Assembly (NCBI GenBank): GCA_029060025.1
Contig: JAIDUV010000030.1
Location: 1-32,251 of the forward strand
Length of the DNA: 32,251 bases
DNA from: Clostridia bacterium
GTDB taxonomy: Bacteria; Bacillota; Clostridia; Christensenellales; UBA3700
Direction of reading: 5' to 3'
Positions 15,377 to 24,022 of this stretch are shown piece after piece; position 1 is the first letter of the stretch; each line of letters starts with the position of its first letter. The position numbers and the translations under genes were made by a program. The notes beneath the pieces were generated by a model. The model saw nothing but the letters and a program-made list of their open reading frames with translations. It searched no databases and had not been told where the DNA came from.

Positions 15377-18300
15377 ATGAGTAAGAAAATGACAATCGAC
15401 GGTAATACCGCGGCCGCTCACGTCGCTTACGCGATGAGTGAAGTTGCTGCAATTTACCCAATCACCCCTTCTTCTCCTATGGCAGAAAACTGTGACGAAT
15501 GGGCTACTGCCGGAAGAAAAAATATCTTTGGACAAGTACTTAAACTTGCGGAAATGCAATCTGAGGCAGGCGCGGCAGGCGCCGTTCACGGCTCGCTTAT
15601 GGCAGGCGCTTTGACGACTACTTTTACGGCAAGCCAAGGTCTCCTCTTGATGATTCCAAATATGTATAAAATCGCCGGCGAGTTGACGCCTTGCGTATTC
15701 CACGTGAGCGCAAGAGCGCTGGCTTATCACGCGCTCAATATTTTTGGCGACCATTCCGACGTAATGGCTTGCCGTCAGACTGGCTTTGCAATGCTCTGCT
15801 CCAACTCCGTACAGGAAGTAATGGACCTTGCGCTTGTATCGCACCTTGCTACGCTCAAAGCCAAAGTTCCGTTTATTCACTTCTTTGACGGATTCAGAAC
15901 TTCTCACGAAGTATCTAAAATAGAAGTAATAGATTATGCAGATATTAAGAACACTGTCGACAAGAAGTATATGCCTTATATCGACGAGTTCCGCAAGCGT
16001 TCGCTCAACCCTGAGCACCCTGTACAAAAAGGTACGGCTCAAAACCCAGACATCTATTTCCAAAACCGCGAGGCTTGCAACAGTTATTACAACGCTGTTC
16101 CGCAAATCGTCGAAGAGGCTATGGAAGACGTGAAGGCTATCACCGGTCGCGAATATAAGCCTTATCAATATTATGGCGCAAGCGACGCAGAGTCTATTAT
16201 CGTGATTATGGGAAGCGGCGCAGACGCAGTAAGCGAAACAGTCGACTATCTCAACGCAAGAGGCGGCAAGTACGGCGTACTCAAAGTCAGACTTTACCGT
16301 CCATTCTCCGCTAAGATGTTTGCAGACGCAATACCTGCAAGCGTAAAGAGAATTGCAGTTCTCGACAGAGTAAAAGAAAGCGGTAGCGCAGGCGAACCTC
16401 TCTACCTCGACGTAATCACTTCTCTCCACGAGACTGGCAGAAAAGATATTGTCGTAACCGGCGGAAGATACGGTCTTGGAAGCAAGGAATTTACTCCTTC
16501 TATGGTCAACGCTATCTATAAGAATATGGAGAGCAAGGACGCTAAGAACCACTTCACCGTAGGTATCGTAGACGACGTCACCGGCACTTCTATCGACGTA
16601 AACGAGACTATCGACGCTTCGGCAAAGGGCGCTATCTCCTGCAAGTTCTACGGACTTGGCTCGGACGGCACTGTAGGAAGCAACAAAAACTCTATCAAGA
16701 TCATCGGCGACTATACGGAAAAATATGCTCAAGCATATTTTGCTTACGACTCCAAGAAGTCTGGCGGTATCACGGTATCTCACTTGAGATTCGGCGACAC
16801 CCCGATAAGAAGTTCTTACCTCATCGACCAAGCAGACTTCGTGGCTTGCCACAATCCGTCTTACGTCGTAAAATACGATATGATTTCCGACCTCAAGGAC
16901 GGCGGCATATTCTTGCTCAACTCGCCTTGGAGTATTGCAGAAATGGAAAAACAACTCCCTGCAAGTATGAAGAATATGATTGCAAAGAAACATATCAAGT
17001 TCTATAACATCGACGCAATCAAGGTAGTGTCAGAAATTGGACTTGGCAACCGTATATCCACGACAATGCAGGCTTGCTTCTTTAAACTTGCCAACGTAAT
17101 TGATTATGCAGAAGCAGACAAGCATATGAAAGAATTTGTCGTAAAATCCTTCTCTAAGAAGGGCGAGAAGATCGTCAATATGAACTTCGCCGCAATCGAC
17201 AACGCTATCGCAAATATTCAAGAAGTAAACTACCCCGAGTCTTGGGCAACCACGACTGACGGCGCTGTGACAAAACCTGTCACCAAAGACGCTTACTTCA
17301 CCAACATCATTGCTCCGATACTCGCGCAAGAAGGACAAAAACTCCCTGTATCGGCATTTATGGATCACGCAGACGGCACCGTGCCAACCGGTACGACCAA
17401 GTACGAAAAGAGAGGTATCGCAGTCAAAGTTCCGGTATGGATAAAGGAAAACTGCTTGCAATGTAACCAATGCTCTTTCGTATGTCCGCACGCTTGTATT
17501 ATCCCTGTTGCTCAAAAGGCTGAAGCGCTTGAGAAGGCTCCAAAGACTTTTGAGACCGTGCCTATGAAGAATCCAAAGGCAAAAGAATACAACTTCAGAA
17601 TTCAAGTATCCCCGCTCGACTGTTCGGGTTGCGGCAACTGCGCAAATATCTGTCCCGCTAAGCAAAAGGCTTTGGTTATGACTCCTCTTGCAGACGTACT
17701 TGCAACCGGTCAGGCAAAGAACTGGGAATTTGCAGACAAACTTGACGAGAGCGACGTGCCAATCGCAAGAGACAGCGTAATAGGAAGTCAGTTCAACCGC
17801 TCGCTCTTTGAATTCTCCGGCGCTTGCGCAGGTTGTGGAGAGACACCTTATCTCAAGGTAATCACCCAACTTTACGGTGACAGAATGATAGTAGCAAACG
17901 CTACCGGTTGCTCCTCTATCTACGGCGGCTCTGCTCCAACTTGCCCATACAGCAAGAATAAGAAGGGCGAAGGACCTGCTTGGGCAAACAGTTTGTTTGA
18001 AGACAACGCAGAGTTTGGATTTGGTATGCTCACCGCAACCAACCAACGCAGAGTTAAACTTATGGAAGATATGGAAGCCGTAATGGCTCTCGGCGTAGAC
18101 GCTGATCTTGCAAGCAAGTTTACCGCTTGGATGGAGACGTATAACGACGCTATCGCAAATAAGGGCGCTAGCCAAGCAATCAAGGACGTAATCGCACAAG
18201 CCGCTAAGGCAGAAAAAGACAAAGAAAAGAAAGCCTTGCTTACAAATATCGCAAAGAATACAGACTGCCTCGTCAAGAAGTCGGTATGGGCATTCGGCGG

Positions 18301-18916
18301 TGACGGCTGGGCTTACGATATAGGTTACGGCGGTCTCGACCACGTACTCGCTCAAGGTCAAAATATCAACGTAGTCGTACTCGACACCGAAGTATACTCC
18401 AACACTGGCGGTCAGGCATCAAAGTCTTCTCCAACAGGCGCTGTTGCTAAATTCGCAGCCGGCGGTAAGGTAACCAAGAAGAAAGACCTCGGCAAGATGG
18501 CAATGAGTTATGGATACGTATACGTTGCTCAAGTTGCTATGGGCGCAAATATGAATCAATACGTCAAGGCTTTGAAAGAGGCTGAAGAATACGACGGACC
18601 GTCACTTATCATCTGCTACGCTCCTTGTATCAACCACGGTATCAATATGTCAAACTCTCAACTTGAAGAAAAGAGAGCCGTCGAAGCAGGATACTGGCAG
18701 TTGTATAGATTCAATCCAGCGCTCGCAGAGCAAGGCAAGAATCCGTTTACGCTTGACAGCAAAGAAGCAACCGCCGATTACAAAGAATTCCTCCTCGGCG
18801 AAAACAGATATGCTCAACTTGCAAAATCAAAACCGCAAGTCGCAGAAAAACTCTTCGCTATCAACGAAAAGGAAGCAAAAGAGAGATACGCAGGCTACAA
18901 GAAGTTGTCAGAATAA
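15377..18916 (+). CDS. nifJ: pyruvate:ferredoxin (flavodoxin) oxidoreductase
   Basis: Oxidises pyruvate to acetyl-CoA and CO2 and reduces ferredoxin, a central step in anaerobic fermentation. It is a full single-chain enzyme of 1179 residues. The N-terminal pyruvate-binding domain begins MTIDGNTAAAHVAYAMSE and contains YPITPSSPMAE. A transketolase C-like domain and the linker follow, then two 4Fe-4S motifs: C693-x2-C696-x2-C699-x3-C703 and C749-x2-C752-x2-C755-x3-C759. The C-terminal thiamine diphosphate domain has CAGCGETPY (817-825), which includes cysteines for the proximal cluster, and GGDGWAYDIG with Asp976. Codon use is strongly biased, suggesting high expression. It is monocistronic, with a consensus promoter and a strong terminator. 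Confidence 0.98.
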   Translation: MSKKMTIDGNTAAAHVAYAMSEVAAIYPITPSSPMAENCDEWATAGRKNIFGQVLKLAEMQSEAGAAGAVHGSLMAGALTTTFTASQGLLLMIPNMYKIAGELTPCVFHVSARALAYHALNIFGDHSDVMACRQTGFAMLCSNSVQEVMDLALVSHLATLKAKVPFIHFFDGFRTSHEVSKIEVIDYADIKNTVDKKYMPYIDEFRKRSLNPEHPVQKGTAQNPDIYFQNREACNSYYNAVPQIVEEAMEDVKAITGREYKPYQYYGASDAESIIVIMGSGADAVSETVDYLNARGGKYGVLKVRLYRPFSAKMFADAIPASVKRIAVLDRVKESGSAGEPLYLDVITSLHETGRKDIVVTGGRYGLGSKEFTPSMVNAIYKNMESKDAKNHFTVGIVDDVTGTSIDVNETIDASAKGAISCKFYGLGSDGTVGSNKNSIKIIGDYTEKYAQAYFAYDSKKSGGITVSHLRFGDTPIRSSYLIDQADFVACHNPSYVVKYDMISDLKDGGIFLLNSPWSIAEMEKQLPASMKNMIAKKHIKFYNIDAIKVVSEIGLGNRISTTMQACFFKLANVIDYAEADKHMKEFVVKSFSKKGEKIVNMNFAAIDNAIANIQEVNYPESWATTTDGAVTKPVTKDAYFTNIIAPILAQEGQKLPVSAFMDHADGTVPTGTTKYEKRGIAVKVPVWIKENCLQCNQCSFVCPHACIIPVAQKAEALEKAPKTFETVPMKNPKAKEYNFRIQVSPLDCSGCGNCANICPAKQKALVMTPLADVLATGQAKNWEFADKLDESDVPIARDSVIGSQFNRSLFEFSGACAGCGETPYLKVITQLYGDRMIVANATGCSSIYGGSAPTCPYSKNKKGEGPAWANSLFEDNAEFGFGMLTATNQRRVKLMEDMEAVMALGVDADLASKFTAWMETYNDAIANKGASQAIKDVIAQAAKAEKDKEKKALLTNIAKNTDCLVKKSVWAFGGDGWAYDIGYGGLDHVLAQGQNINVVVLDTEVYSNTGGQASKSSPTGAVAKFAAGGKVTKKKDLGKMAMSYGYVYVAQVAMGANMNQYVKALKEAEEYDGPSLIICYAPCINHGINMSNSQLEEKRAVEAGYWQLYRFNPALAEQGKNPFTLDSKEATADYKEFLLGENRYAQLAKSKPQVAEKLFAINEKEAKERYAGYKKLSE

Positions 18917-18952
18917 TAGACAAATCAGCGAATTAAAAAATATCAATAACAC

Positions 18953-18983
18953 AAACAGGGAAGCAAACGCTTCCCTGTTTTTT
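18953..18983 (+). terminator. rho-independent terminator of nifJ
   Basis: AAACAGGGAAGC (18953-18964), loop AAAC, and GCTTCCCTGTTT (18969-18980): a perfect 12-bp stem followed by a T-run, 37 nt after the nifJ stop. Confidence 0.93.
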
Positions 18984-18990
18984 ATCTTAT

Positions 18991-19128
18991 TAGATTTCTC
19001 CATTACGCTTCGCTAAATTCGAAATGACATTATATCCTGTCACCTCGACCGTAATCGAGAGTCTTCTATCCACTTGAGATATTTCGACTCCTCTTTGTTC
19101 CGCTCAATATGACGTCTTATTGTTGATA
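18991..19128. repeat. dispersed intergenic repeat, copy A
   Basis: It contains TAGATTTCTCC with a following CGCTTCGCT and GAAATGACA, then TGTCACCTCGACCGTAATCG with GAGAG, then a degenerate further unit ending in CGCTCAATATGACG. The same two blocks occur in the opposite order at 29921-30019. This is a REP-like non-coding element of the kind scattered between genes; it may also shape the 3' end of the minus-strand transcript. Confidence 0.65.
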
Positions 19129-19178
19129 AAAAATGTCATACAACATAAGTAAGCATCTATAAAAGTTATTCCTTGAAT

Positions 19179-19892
19179 TTACCTAAACATATATCTTAAA
19201 TCCACATCCGACGTGAATATATACACTTGGTCTTTGAGATAAATGACATAGGCCTGCTTAAAACGCTTATTGACGGTGTAAGTCGCGCTGTATACAGCGT
19301 AATTACCGCTTATGAACTTAGATCCGCCGCTGAGAATTGCGTAATATCTGCCGTCCATACTCGTGACGTTGCCTTTGAGTAATACGGTCACTTCGACTGT
19401 TACGTCATCTTTGACGTAATATTCTCTATATGCGCTCTCGTCTTGCGTGACCTCAGTCTCAACGATAGCCCAATCGTCTTTATAATCGTAAATAAGATCT
19501 ATGCCTAAATCCTTGATAGTTTTATCTATACCGTCAAAGGATATATTATTGTCAAGCGTAAATTTCCAACTGTTGCGATAGTCGATTATGCCGGCGCCTA
19601 TATTAGAGCCGCCTATATTAGAGCCGTCATCCGGCGTCGGCGCATTTGTAGATCCACCGAATATTGACGAAGAAATTAGTATCACAACAATTGCGATTAC
19701 GACAACTGAGCAAGCAAAAGAAGTCCAAGCAACGCGATTTCTGCGCCTTGCTTTCTTGGCTTTTTCTTCTTGCTTAGCCCACTCTCCGCCAAGCGCCTTT
19801 TTGCCTTCTATCTTTTGCAATAAGACGTCTTTGTCGGGAGTATTCAATTCCTCAAAAGCCTTGATTAAGTTGTCCTTTTGTTTTTTCTTCAT
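19179..19892 (-). CDS. single-pass membrane protein, probable anti-sigma factor (237 aa)
   Basis: Probably restrains the ECF sigma factor encoded just upstream. About 55 N-terminal residues (MKKKQKDNLIKAFEELNTPD) are charged and cytoplasmic, then comes a basic stop (KKARRRNR). One membrane helix follows (FACSVVVIAIVVILISSSIF), then a low-complexity linker rich in Asn, Gly, Pro and Asp, and an extracytoplasmic beta-rich domain of about 130 residues ending DVDLRYMFR. No HxxxCxxC zinc motif is present, so it is not a ZAS-type anti-sigma; the role is inferred from position and topology. The start is ATG 19892 (GAGG, 4 nt spacing), with ATG 19895 possible. GTG 19937 is rejected because it lies inside the putative promoter motif. 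Confidence 0.72.
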   Translation of the reverse strand: MKKKQKDNLIKAFEELNTPDKDVLLQKIEGKKALGGEWAKQEEKAKKARRRNRVAWTSFACSVVVIAIVVILISSSIFGGSTNAPTPDDGSNIGGSNIGAGIIDYRNSWKFTLDNNISFDGIDKTIKDLGIDLIYDYKDDWAIVETEVTQDESAYREYYVKDDVTVEVTVLLKGNVTSMDGRYYAILSGGSKFISGNYAVYSATYTVNKRFKQAYVIYLKDQVYIFTSDVDLRYMFR

Positions 19893-19909
19893 CATTCCTC
19901 TTATTTTAA

Positions 19910-19939
19910 TACACTTTTTTTTGCCATTTTGTATCACTT
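19910..19939 (-). promoter_or_regulatory. candidate ECF promoter before the membrane protein
   Basis: On the minus strand, AAGTGATACAAAA (19939-19927), 12 nt, then GTGTA (19914-19910). The same 13-mer and GTGTA, with an 11-nt gap, precede the VWA gene on the other strand. Box spacing fits an ECF -35/-10 pair. It lies between the sigma gene and the membrane protein gene. Confidence 0.5.
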
Positions 19940-19952
19940 GCGTTTTATTTTG

Positions 19953-20486
19953 CTACAAATAATTTTTTAGTTTGCTAATTGCCTTCTTATACAGTCTCTC
20001 CACGCTGCCTAGCGATTTGCCTGTCTTCTGCGCTATTTCTCTAAATGTCATATCCATATAGAACTTACAATATATTACGCTGTACTCCTCGTCGTCAAGA
20101 AGTTTCAATCCCTCCCGCACTGCAATGGAAGTCACCTTGTCGTCTATACTCTGCCTTGTGGCAAGAATATTTTCATTGAGCGGAGCAATAGGACGGCGTT
20201 TCTCCCCCCGCGTCATATTGAGATATTTGTTTTTGATAGTTTTGCAAAGATAATTAAACGCGCTATGCCCTTGCTTATAATGACTTGCTATATACTCGAT
20301 ATTGGCAAAAACTTCTGCCACCAAGTCTTCCGCCGTCATTGAATGACGACAGTATCTAAAGGCTACGCAATAAAGTCCTTTATAAGTGAGTTCAAAAAGA
20401 GCGGCAATACTTTGCGTATTGCCTTGACTAATTTCCAGCATATATTTCTCGGCTGTCTTGTCAAGATCCCTACCCACTTCCTTCAT
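19953..20486 (-). CDS. ECF-type RNA polymerase sigma factor (177 aa)
   Basis: An alternative sigma factor of the sigma-70/ECF class. Region 2 includes ALFELTYKGLYCVAFRYCRHSMTAEDLVAEVFANI, where the AEDLVAEVF segment is the polymerase core-binding signature. The linker contains RGEKRRPIAPL. Region 4 has EEYSVIYCKFYMDMTFREIAQ and a helix-turn-helix with TGKSLGSVERLYKKAISKLK for -35 recognition. Both expected regions are present at normal ECF length. I chose ATG 20486; the frame extends to TTG 20522, but those bases look like a promoter. No Shine-Dalgarno sequence precedes ATG 20486. The downstream membrane protein is its probable anti-sigma factor, and the divergent VWA lipoprotein is a probable target. 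Confidence 0.88.
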   Translation of the reverse strand: MKEVGRDLDKTAEKYMLEISQGNTQSIAALFELTYKGLYCVAFRYCRHSMTAEDLVAEVFANIEYIASHYKQGHSAFNYLCKTIKNKYLNMTRGEKRRPIAPLNENILATRQSIDDKVTSIAVREGLKLLDDEEYSVIYCKFYMDMTFREIAQKTGKSLGSVERLYKKAISKLKNYL

Positions 20487-20492
20487 ATATTG

Positions 20493-20522
20493 AGCGTAAC
20501 ACATACCGCGACGAATTGTCAA
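20493..20522 (-). promoter_or_regulatory. possible promoter giving a leaderless sigma mRNA
   Basis: On the minus strand, TTGACA (20522-20517), 18 nt, then TACGCT (20498-20493). Six bases separate the -10 box from ATG 20486, so transcription could begin at or next to the start codon. The -35 is perfect; the -10 matches only at T, A and the final T. Confidence 0.4.
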
Positions 20523-20552
20523 CCTTGAGTTTTATAAAAAAATTTTTAATCA

Positions 20553-20581
20553 AAGTGATACAAAAGTTGTTTTGCGGTGTA
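20553..20581 (+). promoter_or_regulatory. candidate ECF promoter of the VWA lipoprotein gene
   Basis: AAGTGATACAAAA (20553-20565), 11 nt, then GTGTA (20577-20581), 34 nt before ATG 20616. No good sigma-A promoter was found in this gap. It shares both boxes and nearly the same spacing with the site at 19910-19939. Confidence 0.5.
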
Positions 20582-20615
20582 GTATTAGACGAAATAAGAA
20601 AACGGAGGAAAATGT

Positions 20616-22202
20616 ATGAGAAAAAAACACATTGTTTTCATACTTATTTTGATAATTATTACCTCAATAACTCTATGCGCCTTTACGGCTTGCGCGTCGG
20701 GTCCCAAAAACGACGATAACGGCGGATGGGTTTGGGGTCCTCCCATTGCCGGCACTCCCGGTGACGACGACGGTCCCGCATTTTATCCGGGGGACTCGTC
20801 CGACTCAACGCACGAGCCAGACTTCGACGATACAAAAGTTAAAGAAAATCCTGTAATCTCAACTCAAACGCAAAACGATCTATACTTTTCAGTAGATACT
20901 AATACCGCAGGATATACCCAACTTAAAAATCTTATCCTCAACGAACGCTACTACGGCTCTTTGGCAAACTATGTCAAAATAGATCAAATGCTCAATTATT
21001 TCCATTACGACTATTCTACGCCGCAAGATGACGAGTTGCTTGCTATTAACGCGTCTATGTTTGATAGTCCGTATAATAGCCAAAAGAAACTCCTTCGTAT
21101 AGGACTTACTTCAAAAGAAGTGGAACTGTCAAGCGCTCAAAACAATATCGTATTGCTTTTAGACGTATCGGGATCTATGAGCGGCGCAAACAAAATCGAA
21201 CTTATGAAAAAGGCAATGATACAAATGGTGGAAAACCTAAACTCCGACGACAAAATATCCATCGTAACTTACAGTGACAGAACTAAGGTAATAATCGACG
21301 GAATGACTATTGGCGAAAACTTAAACGATATAAAGCGTAAAATAAACGATCTAAACGCCAATGGCGGAACCAACGGCGAAGGCGGAATTCAAAAAGCCTA
21401 TGAAGTGGCAAAAAATCATTTCATCGATGACGGCAACAACCGTATTATCCTTGCCACCGACGGTGATTTCAATATAGGAATCAGCAATCCCGGCGAACTC
21501 AAAGAATTTATCTCTACAAAGCGAAACGACGGAATATACCTCACCTGCATAGGTCTTGGCTATAACAGTGACTACTCCACCGCCACTATGGAAGCGCTTT
21601 CAAAGAGCGGCAACGGCTATTGGGGATATATCCACGATATGGACGACGCCAAGAAGTTGCTCGTCGACGACCTTGCCTCAACGATTATCACAATCGCAAA
21701 GGACGTCAAGGCAAAGATAGTATTCAATGCCGACACTGTCAAAAACTTTAGACTTTTAGGATATGAAAACAACGTCATTTCCAATGACGACTATGAAGAC
21801 AACAGGACGGATGCAGGCGAAATAGGCACGGGATTTACTCTTTCGCTATGCTTTGAAATTCAACTAAACGACGGCGTAGACCTCTCGCAAGACCTTGATA
21901 TTGCCAACGTCAACGTTAGATATAAAGATGCAAAATCTACCCCTGAAGACATATCAAGCGAGTTGGATTTGCCAATTGACAGCAGATGCTACACTACCGC
22001 TCCGACGCAAGACGACAAATTTGTGGCAAGCGTAGTGGAATTTGCGCTCATACTTCTCGACTCGAGATATAAGGCTGATGCAAATCTCAACAACGTAATT
22101 GCAAGATTGCAATCTATGGAGTTTGACGACGAGTCCAAAACTCAATTTGCAGAAGTAGTCACTACCTACAAAAACAATTTGAACAACTCCAACTTGCGAT
22201 AA
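20616..22202 (+). CDS. YfbK-type von Willebrand factor A lipoprotein (528 aa)
   Basis: An exported, lipid-anchored protein with a metal-ion-dependent adhesion site. The signal peptide ends in the lipobox AFTAC with Cys26. A low-complexity Gly/Asp/Pro linker (27-80) follows, then the N-terminal VWA-associated domain (FSVDTNTAGY to QMLNYFHYDYS, 91-134). The VWA domain follows, with MIDAS DVSGSMS (183-189), Thr252 in GGTNG and Asp282 in ATDGDFN. The C-terminal beta domain (about 360-528) matches the YfbK/DUF3520 plan. All MIDAS residues are present, so Mg2+-dependent ligand binding is likely. The ATG at 20616 has GGAGG 9 nt upstream. It is divergent from an ECF sigma factor and shares a promoter-like motif with the probable anti-sigma gene. 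The ligand is unknown. Confidence 0.9.
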   Translation: MRKKHIVFILILIIITSITLCAFTACASGPKNDDNGGWVWGPPIAGTPGDDDGPAFYPGDSSDSTHEPDFDDTKVKENPVISTQTQNDLYFSVDTNTAGYTQLKNLILNERYYGSLANYVKIDQMLNYFHYDYSTPQDDELLAINASMFDSPYNSQKKLLRIGLTSKEVELSSAQNNIVLLLDVSGSMSGANKIELMKKAMIQMVENLNSDDKISIVTYSDRTKVIIDGMTIGENLNDIKRKINDLNANGGTNGEGGIQKAYEVAKNHFIDDGNNRIILATDGDFNIGISNPGELKEFISTKRNDGIYLTCIGLGYNSDYSTATMEALSKSGNGYWGYIHDMDDAKKLLVDDLASTIITIAKDVKAKIVFNADTVKNFRLLGYENNVISNDDYEDNRTDAGEIGTGFTLSLCFEIQLNDGVDLSQDLDIANVNVRYKDAKSTPEDISSELDLPIDSRCYTTAPTQDDKFVASVVEFALILLDSRYKADANLNNVIARLQSMEFDDESKTQFAEVVTTYKNNLNNSNLR

Positions 22203-22253
22203 TTTTTTCCAATCAACACCTAAAACCTTAATTGCATCTTTATATCTTAAATA

Positions 22254-22287
22254 AAAGACAACCGTCATAAATATGGCGGTTGTCTTT
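22254..22287. terminator. bidirectional terminator between convergent genes
   Basis: Arms 22254-22268 and 22273-22287 form a 15-bp stem with one G-T pair and loop AAAT. It is followed by ATTTTTT on the plus strand and by an AT-rich tract on the minus strand. It serves the VWA gene and the convergent acyltransferase gene. Confidence 0.88.
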
Positions 22288-22303
22288 ATTTTTTATAATA
22301 ATT

Positions 22304-23530
22304 CTATTGGCTCTTCTTTGTATCGTCATTCTGATCCGGCTGACAATTCAATTTCTCAAGAATTTTACTCTTGCCGAATATAATTCTTTCCAGCCAAGTT
22401 GTGAATCTTTTCAACAACTTTCCAAACAACAACTCATATAAGTAATCAATTAGTACTGCTATGGCAAATGCCAATATAGCGTTGGGAATAAGCAACAATA
22501 GTTTTGCCCATATCGGTCCAACCGCATTTACAAAATACGCGGTATAAGGAGAGAACAAAGGATTTTTTGTATGCAACAGATATACGCCAAAAGTATGCCC
22601 TGCAACCAAACTTATAAACTTCGACGGCTTTTGGCTTGACACCGGTTTTGCTGACACAAACGCCATAAAGAAACAAATAGATTGTAGAAAAACCAAAGGA
22701 TTATTATATCCGTAAAAATGCCAAGCGTACTGCCCCTGTTCAAACCAAATCAACAAAGCAACTATTGAGTAATTTACAATTGTAAATAAAAGATAAAGAC
22801 CAAGCCAAAACGCGGGCTTTCTTTTCTTCATTTCGTTGCATTTGAGTTTTAATATTCTTCCGTAAAGATAAGGTACTGCCGCCCACATAACTGAATATCC
22901 GCTGTTTGTTCCCATAATAGGACGAATATAGTCTGCAACAAATCCAATCACGCAGAAAAAGAATACGCTAATAAATATAAAATACTTCACAGCCTTTTTG
23001 TCAACGATAAGTTTTGCAAGCGCATTAAGAGCGGGAGCAATAAGACAGAGCAAAATGTATACCAGTACAAACCAATACTCCCCGATTGCACTCACGCAAA
23101 ATTTAAAGCCATCCCAAAAACTCTCAAACGACAACAATTTGAATGCCATTGCAAGCAATACGGCTATTATCCAATATACGTAAACTTTGATAAACAACAA
23201 AAAAAGTTTTTGTGGCTTTAATTTGATTGAAAACCAGCCTGATATCAAAAAGAAAATATTGACGCCGATAATGACAAAACCGTCCACAAGCGCAGACCAC
23301 ATATACGAAGTCTTTAACGACAAGTCCATTCCTGTCTGCACATCCATAAATCCCATATCGTAAATAATGATATGGTGAATGACAATAAAAAACATTGCCA
23401 TTACTCTCAGCAGATCAAACAAAACGTTTCTTGCCGCTTTATTCTCACTGCCGCCGCCAATGGTTTTTTCTTGCAAAGGAAGCGGTTCATCCCGCCTACT
23501 TTGGCTTATTTTCCCATTTTCTTCTTCCAC
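22304..23530 (-). CDS. acyltransferase 3 family membrane protein (408 aa)
   Basis: A multi-pass membrane O-acyltransferase of the OafA/WecH class, which typically acetylates surface sugars or other envelope molecules. The first membrane segment has LFDLLRVMAMFFIVIHHIIIY, with the His-His pair in the place of the family's catalytic histidine. About ten hydrophobic helices follow, including NIFFLISGWF, EYWFVLVYILL and FGVYLLHT, the family's typical last motif. The C-terminus is basic and ends in a short polar tail. I chose GTG 23530 (GGGAG 6 nt upstream); TTG 23545 is possible. The start overlaps the end of the glycosylase-like gene by 35 nt. The substrate is not evident. Confidence 0.88.
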   Translation of the reverse strand: MEEENGKISQSRRDEPLPLQEKTIGGGSENKAARNVLFDLLRVMAMFFIVIHHIIIYDMGFMDVQTGMDLSLKTSYMWSALVDGFVIIGVNIFFLISGWFSIKLKPQKLFLLFIKVYVYWIIAVLLAMAFKLLSFESFWDGFKFCVSAIGEYWFVLVYILLCLIAPALNALAKLIVDKKAVKYFIFISVFFFCVIGFVADYIRPIMGTNSGYSVMWAAVPYLYGRILKLKCNEMKKRKPAFWLGLYLLFTIVNYSIVALLIWFEQGQYAWHFYGYNNPLVFLQSICFFMAFVSAKPVSSQKPSKFISLVAGHTFGVYLLHTKNPLFSPYTAYFVNAVGPIWAKLLLLIPNAILAFAIAVLIDYLYELLFGKLLKRFTTWLERIIFGKSKILEKLNCQPDQNDDTKKSQ

Positions 23531-24011
23531 TTTTTTCTCCCACAATATCTAATCTATCCTTGATCGAAAGCCAAGGTTTTATATCCCAAGCGCCTGCATT
23601 CGCAGGTGACGTAGACGGCAAATAATTAAAAGTCAAATGCGGATACGCTTTTTTTGCCGTATCATATGATTTCCGTCCATTGCAAAAAATACCTTTTATA
23701 TCAGCAATATTCAGCACTTGCTCTATGTCGTTGGGCACTATGTCAGTTATATCACTGTCAAGAGACCCCTTCCTTTTGCAAGAATAAATGATATCCATCA
23801 ACGCAATATTATTGTCGAGTAGCCACTGCCTTTTTCCCGCAATATCGTCGGGTACAGGCGAACCTACAACTTGCGCTATGGTATTCCAAAACCTGTTGCG
23901 CGGGTGCATATAATAAAATCCCATCTCAAGTGATTTTACCGACGCCATAGAACCGAGTATAAGCACACGACTGTCTTTATCATAGATTGGTTCAAAAGAA
24001 TATATCTTCAT
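23496..24011 (-). CDS. DNA-deoxyinosine glycosylase-like protein (uracil-DNA glycosylase superfamily)
   Basis: A small base-excision repair glycosylase, 171 residues, cytoplasmic. It has VLILGSMASVKSLE (motif 1 region, the GSxPS-like form), then YYMHPRNRFW (34-42), typical of the Mug/deoxyinosine glycosylase branch. A central strand is GIFCNGRKSY (Asn111), and LPSTSPAN (131-138) is the motif 2 region. This fits the clade often named DNA-deoxyinosine glycosylase rather than classical Ung. It begins 11 nt after the kinase gene with little Shine-Dalgarno, so it probably depends on coupling. The exact damaged base it removes is not determinable here. Confidence 0.87.
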   Translation of the reverse strand: MKIYSFEPIYDKDSRVLILGSMASVKSLEMGFYYMHPRNRFWNTIAQVVGSPVPDDIAGKRQWLLDNNIALMDIIYSCKRKGSLDSDITDIVPNDIEQVLNIADIKGIFCNGRKSYDTAKKAYPHLTFNYLPSTSPANAGAWDIKPWLSIKDRLDIVGEKSGRRKWENKPK

Positions 24012-24022
24012 ACCAAATTACG

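Noticed and set aside
15374-16993. 539-aa open frame on the minus strand opposite nifJ
   Set aside because: It is antisense to a certain gene with strong codon bias. Its Cys/Arg/Val/His-rich composition is typical of a shadow frame, and it has no ribosome binding site or recognisable domain.
17030-18361. 443-aa open frame on the minus strand opposite nifJ
   Set aside because: Same reasons; it is a by-product of the biased nifJ codons.
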